From positions 1 to 52,172 of the IMG/VR virus record IMGVR_UViG_3300035682_001872: a DNA stretch of 52,172 bases; one strand, written 5' to 3'. Shown one piece after another: positions 16,101 through 22,599 of this stretch. A program made the translations under genes and the position numbers. The notes below the pieces were generated by a model. It searched no databases. It was given only the letters and a program-made list of their open reading frames with translations, and was not told the origin of the DNA. This stretch comes from a virus. How positions within the stretch are numbered: the first letter of the stretch is position 1; every line of letters begins with the position of its first letter.

Positions 16101-17587
16101 CTCTGGAAATCCTGCCCAAGTTTTTTGAGTGGGCTGAAGAAAATGGTGCTTATGCCAATAGCTCTACTGGTTTCCACATGAGTGTCAGCATGCCCGAGCA
16201 CGAAGGAAACATGCTGGATTACACAAAACTGGCCTTGTTCTTGGGCGACGAGTATGTGTTGAAGCAGTTTGGACGTGAAGCCAACACTTACGCCAAGAGT
16301 GCCATCAGCAAGATTCGTGACAAGAAAGGCAAGGTTGATGCCGAGACTGTTATGTCTGCCATGCGCAAGCATTTAGATCAGTTTGCTTCACGTGCTTTAG
16401 CCAGTCCTTCAGGCTTTGGCAAATACACCAGTATCAATCCCAAGAGCAAATACATCGAATTCCGATCAGCTGGCGGCAGCAACTATTTCGAAGACATGGA
16501 TAAAATCCAAAATACCTTGATGCGTTATGCTCGTGCCATGGACATTGCTATGAATCCTGCAGCTGACAAGCCAGAATATGCCAAGAAGCTGTACAAGATG
16601 CTGACTGATGTCAAAACACAAGAGATTACGGATCCTCGGACCGGTACAAAACGTACAGAAGTTGTGCCCGGCCTTGACAATGATGCCATTGCCGTATTCA
16701 GTCGTTTTGTAGCAGGTGAGTTGCCCAAGTCAGAACTCAAAGGCTTTATTAAAAAGATACAGTACAGTCGTGACGTGGCACGACAAAAAGCCAGCGGAAA
16801 AGTTTCAACAGATTACGATCCCGACGGCAATTATGTGATACGTAGTAAAGATTCTGAAGGAAAACCCCAAGGTTCTGTACTACATAGATTTAGTGCCACT
16901 GGTACCAGTGCTGCCATAGAACAAGCAAAACAATGGATAGAGGCACGTGGGATTGAGAAATCATCCGTGCATCTGGCTCACGTCGAAAATGTACCAGCAG
17001 AGATTTTAGCCACAGCACCTACTGCACCTCCTACACAGACTCCACAGACAGATCAACTCAATGCTCCAGTGGCAGATGATCCTCGTGGCAACTATGTGTT
17101 GCGACAAAGAGAAGGCGCCGAAGGCAGAGGAGCAGTGTTGCACAGATTTTCGGCTCCAAACAACAGGGCAGCGATAGAAGCAGCACGTGAATGGACCACT
17201 GCTCAGGGTATAGAGCGTCGTACTGTGTGGTTGGATCATATATCGGGTGTACCACCCGAGATACTAAATGCTGCACCTATTAGGGCCACAATAGGCGAAC
17301 CTCGTCCAGCATTTACTGAGCCACGGTCCAATTCTATCCCTGAAGTGCCACTTGACATAGCACAGAACTTTCCACCGATCCAGACAGAACCTCAGAATTT
17401 TCCGGCAGCACAACAGACTGGTGGTGAGTTCTCCGGTGAATGGAAAGTAGTGGATGGACTGAACCGAGAAGTTTATAGATTCAGCGGTGTTGGTAACAGT
17501 CAAAGTGATGCCAACCGAGTAGCACGTGAGTGGGCCCAACGTACCGGATTTGATGGGAACCTGGAAGTATATCCGGTAATGAGATAA
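13184..17587 (+). CDS. Giant multidomain protein: nucleotidyltransferase, HExxH protease and amidoligase domains
   Basis: 1467 aa. Domains in order: a Pol-beta-type nucleotidyltransferase with GSN near residue 64 and DHSDIDLHL (D76, D78); a zinc peptidase-like segment with HELVH at 427-431 and a downstream acidic EWENEANAK; a YIPVN...DPRYSMA module near 594; and an amidoligase-like (PF12224-type) domain, GFEAEL near 697, EIVSPP near 960, STGFHMSV near 995 and KYIEFRSAGG near 1090. Three repeats of about 60 aa close the protein. Candidate prohead-protease sites VNE|G (356), LAE|G (481), VAE|A (590) and VKE|G (658) fall between domains. Domain calls are by motif; packaging and processing are inferred. 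It probably leads the 13-23 kb cassette. Confidence 0.75.
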   Translation: MDIKELQDYRLSDAIKFHNSLNPRIWGSDEHLLPEVRQKLLAIAEDFKEFLGLDLEVKDITISGSNAAYTYTDHSDIDLHLVADLPRADASEVYRELFDAKKYQYNDQHNFKIGGYDVELYVQNANEDPKSQGIYSVLNNEWISVPKRRKPEVDDISVKSKYEDLGQRIEAAIKSGDTRHLETLSKKVREFRQAGLDQTGEFGPENLAFKILRSNGTLDQLRAARLAAKDRELSVDETQEKKPFKFGFKDLNPMEDWHPNEEPPGPESKPTMPAGTVLVDVSDTYDWYKLGQDISDLDHANPKMYGQGAPQTIINFGSEPLEHKYIKKLERLGLKTHDIDPAGKKLDRETEFKVNEGADNIQAQLEKFAAFCSEKLGIENPPKIQLKRDPEWSKRNATFGRYIPEIKTLVLSVANRHPMDIMRTLAHELVHRRQDEIEPMPYHAGDTGSEWENEANAKAGVLMRSYGEQNPGMFDKKALAEGSGKSDYKEIEFVCANPEFPDATDPELQKQMHLGLQQIPGVIPLLQDQSEYSEGQCSLAAIYKDRSTRSQILKLAKQLGVQVDLEQPVSDDYVDRAIRGEHYGQQVVAEASGYIPVNDKEARDPRYSMAVTVDIKPGEPKRQAAKLGWKTTAAGTPPTARTNGLVEELTRKLQLVKEGLGFPLVSEQEQELEEVAMSPSALRSFANSEAAAGMKAGFEAELVFTGIGGDEEEGEWEADYSYDPRAYSLENIEDFFDSGDFAEGMTRQTKAALEQDYMEWYDQTLYDEFDAPVAVREWIQDNDWDEEDLIERALDDEYREDRVKEILAAMERRVKGTGTAADADLVEEYVGAEQEVERQLDERVEMAIAEQNSDFESALDEFRENWDRSESDWLRDRGWRSMSDIAYNFDVTWPHMTMTGGSSEGGFNEDAAQRLADDLADKLDVTTTVSTGYHGATRDTSTWIFEPDGSLDADDDANMPVEIVSPPMPLAKTLEILPKFFEWAEENGAYANSSTGFHMSVSMPEHEGNMLDYTKLALFLGDEYVLKQFGREANTYAKSAISKIRDKKGKVDAETVMSAMRKHLDQFASRALASPSGFGKYTSINPKSKYIEFRSAGGSNYFEDMDKIQNTLMRYARAMDIAMNPAADKPEYAKKLYKMLTDVKTQEITDPRTGTKRTEVVPGLDNDAIAVFSRFVAGELPKSELKGFIKKIQYSRDVARQKASGKVSTDYDPDGNYVIRSKDSEGKPQGSVLHRFSATGTSAAIEQAKQWIEARGIEKSSVHLAHVENVPAEILATAPTAPPTQTPQTDQLNAPVADDPRGNYVLRQREGAEGRGAVLHRFSAPNNRAAIEAAREWTTAQGIERRTVWLDHISGVPPEILNAAPIRATIGEPRPAFTEPRSNSIPEVPLDIAQNFPPIQTEPQNFPAAQQTGGEFSGEWKVVDGLNREVYRFSGVGNSQSDANRVAREWAQRTGFDGNLEVYPVMR
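16817..17263 (+). repeat. Two tandem protein repeats in the 1467-aa protein
   Basis: Copy 1 (16817-17005) and copy 2 (17078-17263) encode about 62 residues each with shared blocks: DPxGNYVxR, GxVLHRFSA, AAIExAxxW, GIExxxVxLxH and a VPxEI end. A more distant third copy (about 17434-17587) starts GEWKVVDG and has VYRFSG and VAREWAQ. They look like a repeated small alpha/beta binding module. DNA identity is lower than protein similarity, so the duplication is old. Confidence 0.7.
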
Positions 17588-17590
17588 CAC

Positions 17591-18148
17591 ATGAGAGCTA
17601 GCGAATTCATAATCGAAAACTTTGCAGATGGCAATAAAAAGATTGCCTTTCGAGTTAAAAAAAGTCGCAATAATTTTGCTACAGAAATGACAGTGAATGG
17701 GGAACCAGTTGGAGTGTATCAATACAATGCTGCCACCGGCCGTAGCATTGCAGAGATTGACCCAGAATTTCGTAGTCAAGGACTAGGTAAAATTCTAGTG
17801 CTGCATGCCATTTATACAGCAGCACAATTAGGAATGGATTTTCAAGAAGATGAATCGCGAACTACTGCTTACGATAACGTGTTAGACAGTTTAAGCAGCA
17901 ATGGCTACATTGTAGATGATGATGGTTATTGGTATGTCACAGGCGCAGGCGAACAGTTCTTAAACACTTCGTTGAATGAAAACTTTGCAGATGGCAAAGT
18001 TAAAGGTAAAAGCCGTCCTGGGCGTGTCAAACGTGCCGGTGCCAGCTGCAACGGATCAGTTACTAGTCTACGCAAACGAGCCAAAGCAGCATCCGGAGAA
18101 CGTGCAAAGATGTACCATTGGTGTGCCAACATGAAGTCTGGTAAATAA
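17591..18148 (+). CDS. GNAT-like acetyltransferase with capsid-targeting-like leader and basic tail
   Basis: 185 aa. It opens with MRASEFIIE|N, which resembles the T4 capsid-targeting leader (MKTYQEFIAE|A) and its IxE cleavage site. A GNAT core follows, with IAEIDPEFRSQGLGK giving the acetyl-CoA-binding (R/Q)xxGxG motif near residues 61-66. After residue 120 the sequence repeats the leader end (SLNE|NFADG at 128-130) and continues as a basic tail with two cysteines (SCNGSVTSLRKRAK; YHWCANMKSGK). If cut at both sites it would give an enzyme and a basic peptide. The target of acetylation is unknown; head packaging is inferred. Confidence 0.72.
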   Translation: MRASEFIIENFADGNKKIAFRVKKSRNNFATEMTVNGEPVGVYQYNAATGRSIAEIDPEFRSQGLGKILVLHAIYTAAQLGMDFQEDESRTTAYDNVLDSLSSNGYIVDDDGYWYVTGAGEQFLNTSLNENFADGKVKGKSRPGRVKRAGASCNGSVTSLRKRAKAASGERAKMYHWCANMKSGK

Positions 18149-18152
18149 CACC

Positions 18153-18362
18153 ATGCGACTAATAGAAATTGCCCAACCCAAGAAATCCAAGCTCAAGACT
18201 TATGAGATACGTATTAAGATTCCAATCCTCGGCGGCGGCATGACCAATACCTTTACCACTGTAATGGCTTTAAATCCACAAATGGCTCGCAAGATAGTGC
18301 AAGTACAATACAATGTACCCGGCATACTGATGGGGCAACCTCGAGAAATCAAACTACGATAA
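18153..18362 (+). CDS. Small basic hypothetical with MR leader
   Basis: 69 aa, MRLIEIAQPKKSKLKTYEIR, then a strand-rich middle with a GGG turn and NVPGILMGQPREIKLR. It is basic and small. The N-terminal MRLIE may be a divergent form of the leader seen in neighbours, but it lacks a clear site near residue 9. Unknown function; probably part of the same cassette. Confidence 0.6.
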   Translation: MRLIEIAQPKKSKLKTYEIRIKIPILGGGMTNTFTTVMALNPQMARKIVQVQYNVPGILMGQPREIKLR

Positions 18363-18387
18363 ACAATTGTTAGGCTATCAACAAATA

Positions 18388-18409
18388 CCTAAATCTTGTT
18401 AGGTTTTAG
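18388..18409 (+). terminator. Weak hairpin terminator after plus-strand genes
   Basis: ACCTAA at 18388-18393, a 6-nt loop and TTAGGT at 18400-18405 form a six-pair stem followed by TTT, between convergent genes. The stem is AT-rich, so termination would be weak. It overlaps the last codon of the minus-strand gene. Confidence 0.3.
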
Positions 18410-19264
18410 ATTGGTAAAAACAATGGGTTTGTAATCATAACTTTCGGGACAAAATTTACATTGTGGGACCACAGAATCAATGTTGTCCATAAACTCTTGA
18501 CCACGCTGATCAAACTCGTCTACTCCTAAACCTTGATAGCCTCTCATGATTACGCGATCTTCATCTGATAAATCGAACTGATACTGGTCGTCGAATTCTG
18601 GCATCAGTGCTACAGGTCCACACTTGTATATACGCCCCCGAATCATGTGATAGTTTTTAAATTTGCGATAAGCACAGACTTCATGTGCTATTTCTGGATT
18701 GCTATTGTACAATCCAAAACGTCCGTTGGCCTGTTCAATAATGTTGCTTTGAGAAAAAATATTGTTGACCCAAACATGAATATATTTTTGATCGGCATCA
18801 ATAAATTGATATCGGCTACCGACAGGATGGTTGGGATTTTCTGTTTCTGCTATTGGATGTTTTAAAAAATTGCGTATACGAGTAAACAACGTTTCTTTGT
18901 GTTCTACAGAGTGTAGACTAATCCCAATCCAGTTGTCATGATTTATTGCATCGTACAGCCCAGGTACTAGATCCAATCTAGTACCGTTGCTTTGAACCTG
19001 TACTCCACTGAGACGGGGCCACAAGCGTCTAAGGCCAGTAATCCAATCTACAATGTCAGGATTCAACAAGGGTTCACCTCCCAGTATTACCGGATGTCTT
19101 ATTTCAATCTTTTCTGCCCACTGTGTCAGTATAGGTTCAGCATCTGCCCAGCGCCAATGACCAGAAAATTTATAATTATTGTAACGATTGCACCCGCTGC
19201 AAGTCAAGTTACAGACATTTGTAATATAAAATTCTAGTCGATCTATAAGTATGCGTTCAGCCAT
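18389..19264 (-). CDS. Radical SAM enzyme with extra C-terminal Cys clusters
   Basis: 291 aa. The 4Fe-4S motif CNLTCSGC (CxxxCxxC) is near residues 18-25, followed by LGGEPLLNPD and QSNGTRLD strands of the radical SAM barrel. The C-terminal region has CAYRKFKN, IYKCGPVAL and CKFCPES, as in SPASM-type auxiliary clusters that modify peptides or other substrates. It starts with an AAAGGA Shine-Dalgarno on the minus strand. It interrupts a plus-strand cassette and points the other way, so it may be an insertion. Substrate not recognised; a packaged protein nearby could be one. Confidence 0.85.
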   Translation of the reverse strand: MAERILIDRLEFYITNVCNLTCSGCNRYNNYKFSGHWRWADAEPILTQWAEKIEIRHPVILGGEPLLNPDIVDWITGLRRLWPRLSGVQVQSNGTRLDLVPGLYDAINHDNWIGISLHSVEHKETLFTRIRNFLKHPIAETENPNHPVGSRYQFIDADQKYIHVWVNNIFSQSNIIEQANGRFGLYNSNPEIAHEVCAYRKFKNYHMIRGRIYKCGPVALMPEFDDQYQFDLSDEDRVIMRGYQGLGVDEFDQRGQEFMDNIDSVVPQCKFCPESYDYKPIVFTNLKPNKI

Positions 19265-19327
19265 AATGTATCCTTTGCTGAATACTTATATAAGTGTGAT
19301 CAGGTACAAATATATAGATACATTTTT

Positions 19328-19335
19328 GCTAAATA
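19328..19335 (+). promoter_or_regulatory. Late-like motif GCTAAATA
   Basis: GCTAAATA ends 4 nt before ATG 19340. No Shine-Dalgarno is visible, so this is another leaderless candidate. It lies in the 75-nt divergent gap after the radical SAM gene; the rest of the gap is AT-rich. Confidence 0.42.
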
Positions 19336-19339
19336 TCAA

Positions 19340-19636
19340 ATGCACACCGAATTTGTAAAGGTAACATTTGATATATTCTGCGACTGGGAAGGAACTCCTC
19401 CGATCTATCGAGTATTTGTCAACGACGAATTATTTACAGAGCGTACCTATATTTGGCACGACGTGTTTCTGGTAGAAATGCTGCAGATTCAAGCGCCACC
19501 AGGGCAATATAAAATACGAGTCAAATCTGCTGGGCCTGTCAAGACCAAATTCAAAGTGAGAAATCGCAAAATTGAAACTGGGCCGGGTAGTTGGATTGAC
19601 GACGAAACGCTGGAGATAACACATGCGAGCACGTGA
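19340..19636 (+). CDS. Small beta-rich hypothetical protein
   Basis: 98 aa with regular strands (FVKVTFDIFCDWEG, YRVFVNDELFTERTY, GQYKIRVKSAGPVK) and a final WIDDETLEITHAST. The pattern resembles a small beta sandwich of the carbohydrate-binding-module type found in phage fibres. The 3' end overlaps the next gene by 14 nt. Function inferred from shape only. Confidence 0.62.
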   Translation: MHTEFVKVTFDIFCDWEGTPPIYRVFVNDELFTERTYIWHDVFLVEMLQIQAPPGQYKIRVKSAGPVKTKFKVRNRKIETGPGSWIDDETLEITHAST

Positions 19637-19793
19637 ATTTATAAAAGAAAACGCATCTGCTGGTGCTACTAGCAGCGGCAGTGTTGCTGCAATAGCACAG
19701 CCAATGGGGGCAGTAATTACTCGCACACAAACCCGCAAACCTGGTAAATATAAAAACAGTTTAATACGGAACAAACAAAATGCTCGCAGATGA
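19623..19793 (+). CDS. Small protein with MRAREFIKE leader
   Basis: 56 aa. It starts MRAREFIKE|NASAGATSSGSV, nearly identical in its first nine residues to the GNAT-like protein (MRASEFIIE|N). The rest is Ala/Ser-rich then basic (RTQTRKPGKYKNSLIRNK) and ends ARR. If a prohead protease cut after E9, a basic peptide of about 47 residues would stay in the head. Both ends overlap neighbours, as is normal in this window. Confidence 0.66.
   Translation: MRAREFIKENASAGATSSGSVAAIAQPMGAVITRTQTRKPGKYKNSLIRNKQNARR
19743..19750 (+). promoter_or_regulatory. Late-like motif GGTAAATA before dps-like gene
   Basis: GGTAAATA lies 29 nt upstream of ATG 19780, inside the small preceding gene. Motif prediction only. 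Confidence 0.28.
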
Positions 19794-20223
19794 TTTAAAA
19801 ACTTTATTGGCAACAGAATATGCCATGGCAGTGAAAGCACAGTTCTTTCATTGGAACGTAGAGGGCCCAGACTTTGCACAACTGCACGAGTTCTTTGGCG
19901 ACTTCTACGCAGAAATCAACGATAACGCCATTGATCGCACAGCCGAATACATCCGTACCTTAGACGAATACGCTCCGGGTAGTTTTGAACGCTTTGGTAA
20001 CCTGAGCTTGATTCCGGGACAGATCAAAGTGCCACGTGCTCGACTCATGATCGAAGAGTTATTGGCTGACAATCAAACCATGTTGGATTTGCTGAATCAA
20101 TGTTTCGGTTCTGCTGAACAAGAAAATCAACAGGGCATTGCCAACTTTGTTGCCGAACGCTTGGATGCACATGGCAAACATCAATGGATGTTAAAAGCCT
20201 TCTTAAAGGACAACAGAGCATGA
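19780..20223 (+). CDS. Dps/ferritin-like protein
   Basis: 147 aa. The Dps signature is clear: AQFFHWNVEGPDFAQLHEFF near residues 21-40, then YAEINDNAIDRTAEYIRTL, including the conserved His, Asp and Glu that form the dinuclear ferroxidase site between subunits. C-terminal helices carry FVAERLDAHGKHQWMLKAF. Dps proteins form 12-mers, oxidise and store iron, and protect DNA. It lies among head-type candidates, so it might be packaged or guard phage DNA in the cell; no leader motif is present. Its stop overlaps the next start (ATGA). Confidence 0.85.
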   Translation: MLADDLKTLLATEYAMAVKAQFFHWNVEGPDFAQLHEFFGDFYAEINDNAIDRTAEYIRTLDEYAPGSFERFGNLSLIPGQIKVPRARLMIEELLADNQTMLDLLNQCFGSAEQENQQGIANFVAERLDAHGKHQWMLKAFLKDNRA

Positions 20224-21833
20224 GAATAAAGAACTTAGTTGAAGGCTTAAACGCACAGCAACGTTCAGTGCCTCAATTGCCAGCGCAGGCCAAGGCCCGG
20301 CACATCAGCGTGCTGGGTGCCAAGACTGATCCCAAGCATCCGTTTGCAGGTTACATGGTTGGTGCTGACGAAAGTGCAGAGCCAGGTAAGAAAAGTATAG
20401 GGCCCGACCGCAACGATCCTTGGGAAAAAGGATGGCGTGCTGGTTTTCGCCATAATGAATCAAATCCTTATCCAGCAGGTAGTAAAGAAGCCCAGCAATG
20501 GGACGATGGATATGCCGAAGCCGAATCACAACCACGTCATTATGACGAAGGCCGTGCCGGAGTCGACGATACTGACACAGTTGGTTTTTCTGTCAACACA
20601 GAAGCAGCGTACACGGCTGTAATGAAGCGGTTTGGTGATGTAATTGATCATGATGAAACGTCAGGCGTTATGTACGCACCGGCACGTGTATGGCCCCAAA
20701 TAGAAATGGTAGCATTTGACGCTGATGGAGAAGGTGCTACTAGAGATGATGGTATTGCCGAGCAAGGTGTGGCGGAAGCAACTGGTGACCCCAAATTTGA
20801 CAAGATGCTCAAAGGCATCACTGGTAAAAAAGCAGTAGCAAAACAACAAAAAGCGGATACTAAACAACAATCCCGTGATGCTTTTGGTAGTATGTTTGGT
20901 GGCAGTTCTTCAGAACTGACCAGCAAATTAAAAATCAGAGAGCAAGGTGTTGCAGAAGCCAGTAGTTCAGCACAGCAGGCCGCCATTGCTATTGCCATGA
21001 AGAAAGCAGGTAAGAAACCCCGATCAGTGGACGAAGCCGAAGCAGTTAAACAACGTCTAGATCCCAAGTGCTGGAAAGGCAAACACATCGGTACTCCAAA
21101 AACCAAAGTCAAAGGCGGAGTTCGTGTTAATAACTGTGTGCCTAACGAAAGTGTAGCAGAAGCCGAGCGTAATGAAATGGATACCGCTGCTGTACAAGCT
21201 GCACTGGCCAAGATGGCCGAACGCCATAAAGGCGAGAAGTGGTCAAAAGAACAGTTAGCAGCCTTGGGCAAGCGTATTGCTGCACGTGGCCAGAAACCAG
21301 TCAAAGAAGATGACGTAGCGGATTTCCTAGCACGTGGCGGAAAAATTACACAGGTCAAACCCAATCGCGGCCCACGCAATCCAGGCCTAAGTCTTGGTAG
21401 CAAACACATCGGTGGTGGCGGTGATGGTGCAAGAGCAAGTCGTACCGGCCGTGGATCAAAACCGCAAGGTAAACCTGTGGTTGCTGTTGAATCTATAACC
21501 AAAGAAGATATCATTACTAAACTAAAAGCCCGGTTAGGCGATTACTTGAGCGATATCGGCCAGGAGATTCGTAAAGATCCCGACCTTATTAACAAGTTAG
21601 CAGCCAAACCTGCTGGTGATCAAATGGGTCCACCAGTTAAAACTGTGACCACAGACGACGGGCACGAAATCTCAATTCACGGAAACGAAGATGATGGATT
21701 CCGTATCTCAATCAAGAATAAACCCGCAGCTAGTAAATTTAAGAACTTAGATGAAGCTGTAATGGCCTGCGAAATGTATTGCGCACACCGTCGTGCAAAA
21801 ACTAAAAATGCTGACTATGTAAATGAGGCATAA
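20220..21833 (+). CDS. Modular basic protein with repeated VAE|A sites and an RMF-like segment
   Basis: 537 aa. Leader MRIKNLVE|GLNAQQ has an LxE site after E8. Residues about 69-103 (WEKGWRAGFRHNESNPY then KEAQQWDDGYAEA) resemble ribosome modulation factor, with an xGYxAGxxG...NPY...W..G pattern. Three internal VAE|A sites end at residues 186, 246 and 314, two preceded by EQG. A basic Cys module (DPKCWKGKHIG, then RVNNCVP) follows the second site. A Gly-rich stretch and a folded C-terminal domain (about 430-537) complete it. This is best read as a precursor cut into several basic peptides. No enzyme site recognised. Confidence 0.7.
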   Translation: MRIKNLVEGLNAQQRSVPQLPAQAKARHISVLGAKTDPKHPFAGYMVGADESAEPGKKSIGPDRNDPWEKGWRAGFRHNESNPYPAGSKEAQQWDDGYAEAESQPRHYDEGRAGVDDTDTVGFSVNTEAAYTAVMKRFGDVIDHDETSGVMYAPARVWPQIEMVAFDADGEGATRDDGIAEQGVAEATGDPKFDKMLKGITGKKAVAKQQKADTKQQSRDAFGSMFGGSSSELTSKLKIREQGVAEASSSAQQAAIAIAMKKAGKKPRSVDEAEAVKQRLDPKCWKGKHIGTPKTKVKGGVRVNNCVPNESVAEAERNEMDTAAVQAALAKMAERHKGEKWSKEQLAALGKRIAARGQKPVKEDDVADFLARGGKITQVKPNRGPRNPGLSLGSKHIGGGGDGARASRTGRGSKPQGKPVVAVESITKEDIITKLKARLGDYLSDIGQEIRKDPDLINKLAAKPAGDQMGPPVKTVTTDDGHEISIHGNEDDGFRISIKNKPAASKFKNLDEAVMACEMYCAHRRAKTKNADYVNEA

Positions 21834-21839
21834 TGCAAC

Positions 21840-21868
21840 TTGACCACAACCTAAATTGATGCTACACT
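21840..21868 (+). promoter_or_regulatory. Sigma70-like promoter before lipoprotein gene
   Basis: TTGACC (21840-21845), a 17-nt spacer and TACACT (21863-21868). The spacer contains CTAAAT five nt after the -35 box, the same register as at 37616 and 44097. It would start transcription about 15 nt before the lipoprotein ATG, which has an AAGGA Shine-Dalgarno. Confidence 0.6.
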
Positions 21869-21889
21869 GGGAAATCTAAGGATAAACTG

Positions 21890-22117
21890 ATGAAACGAAT
21901 CATACTCATTTTGGCAGCAGCCACAGCCCTAACAGGTTGTGTAGTAACAGATCCCTATTATATACAACCACAGCCAGTTTATGTACAACCTCGCCCAGTG
22001 TACATTCCTCCTCCTGTGTATTATCGACCACCTCCGCCACCTCCACCTCGTTGTTATTGGGTGCAGCGTTGGGATCCACAATATCGTGTGAATCGCAATG
22101 TCAGGGTCTGTAGATAA
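21890..22117 (+). CDS. Small Pro/Tyr-rich lipoprotein
   Basis: 75 aa. A signal peptide with charged MKR, hydrophobic IILILAAATA and lipobox LTGC predicts acylation at C17. The mature part is almost all Pro, Tyr, Val and Gln in PVY repeats with a run of prolines, ending in a Cys- and Arg-containing tail. It would be anchored in a membrane facing the periplasm. It resembles small host envelope lipoproteins, so it may have been acquired from a host; it could affect lysis or exclude other phages. It has its own promoter. Confidence 0.75.
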   Translation: MKRIILILAAATALTGCVVTDPYYIQPQPVYVQPRPVYIPPPVYYRPPPPPPPRCYWVQRWDPQYRVNRNVRVCR

Positions 22118-22188
22118 TGGACTATCCAGTGTATCCTGAACATCCTCAAGATAGCGACTGGAAGCGTAACCCTTACTCACCGGTGTAA
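22117..22188 (+). CDS. Possible 23-aa peptide
   Basis: Begins MDYPVYPEHPQDSDWKRNPY. Its ATG overlaps the lipoprotein stop (TAATG) and it ends 2 nt before the next gene, an arrangement typical of real small genes here. It is too short to assign; it could also be non-coding spacer. Confidence 0.4.
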   Translation: MDYPVYPEHPQDSDWKRNPYSPV

Positions 22189-22190
22189 TT

Positions 22191-22598
22191 ATGAGAGACC
22201 TATTAAATTTGTTCGAAGCAATTGAGAAAGGATGTCCTCCAGCCACACAAAGCATCAAGCTGAATCTTGAGAATCGTCAAAAGGCCATAGATGAATATGG
22301 CTACGGTCCCTTAGATCCCAATGCACCTAATGAAGAATTTTGGGCTGCAAAGGCCGAAGAATGGAACATGGACAACCCCGACGATGCCAAGTCAGCCTTG
22401 TGCGGTAACTGTGCTGCATTTGACGAAACCGACGACATGCTGTCGTGCATTGCCAAAGGCATTGGCAGCGAACCTGGATCAGATCCTGCCAGTACCATTG
22501 ATGCTGGTACACTGGGCTATTGCAAGTTTTTAAAATTTAAGTGTGCGGCCAAGCGCACTTGCGACGCTTGGGTTGAAGGTGGACCTATAAAGGATTAA
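22191..22598 (+). CDS. Cys-rich protein with MR leader, possible iron-sulfur or zinc protein
   Basis: 135 aa. Leader MRDLLNLFE|A has an LxE site after E9, as in its neighbours. The body has an acidic PNAPNEEFW region and six cysteines: CGNC, LSCIAKG, GYCKF and KCAAKRTCDAW. The CxxC...C...GYC order recalls high-potential iron-sulfur proteins (CxxC...C...GWC), but extra cysteines make this uncertain. A zinc site is equally possible. Probably a cassette member that is packaged or processed (inference). Confidence 0.62.
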   Translation: MRDLLNLFEAIEKGCPPATQSIKLNLENRQKAIDEYGYGPLDPNAPNEEFWAAKAEEWNMDNPDDAKSALCGNCAAFDETDDMLSCIAKGIGSEPGSDPASTIDAGTLGYCKFLKFKCAAKRTCDAWVEGGPIKD

Positions 22599-22599
22599 C

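Noticed and set aside
20648-21514. Long minus-strand open frame of 288 codons
   Set aside because: It lies opposite the modular basic protein, has Ser/Leu/Ala-rich shadow composition, no ribosome site and no recognisable motif.
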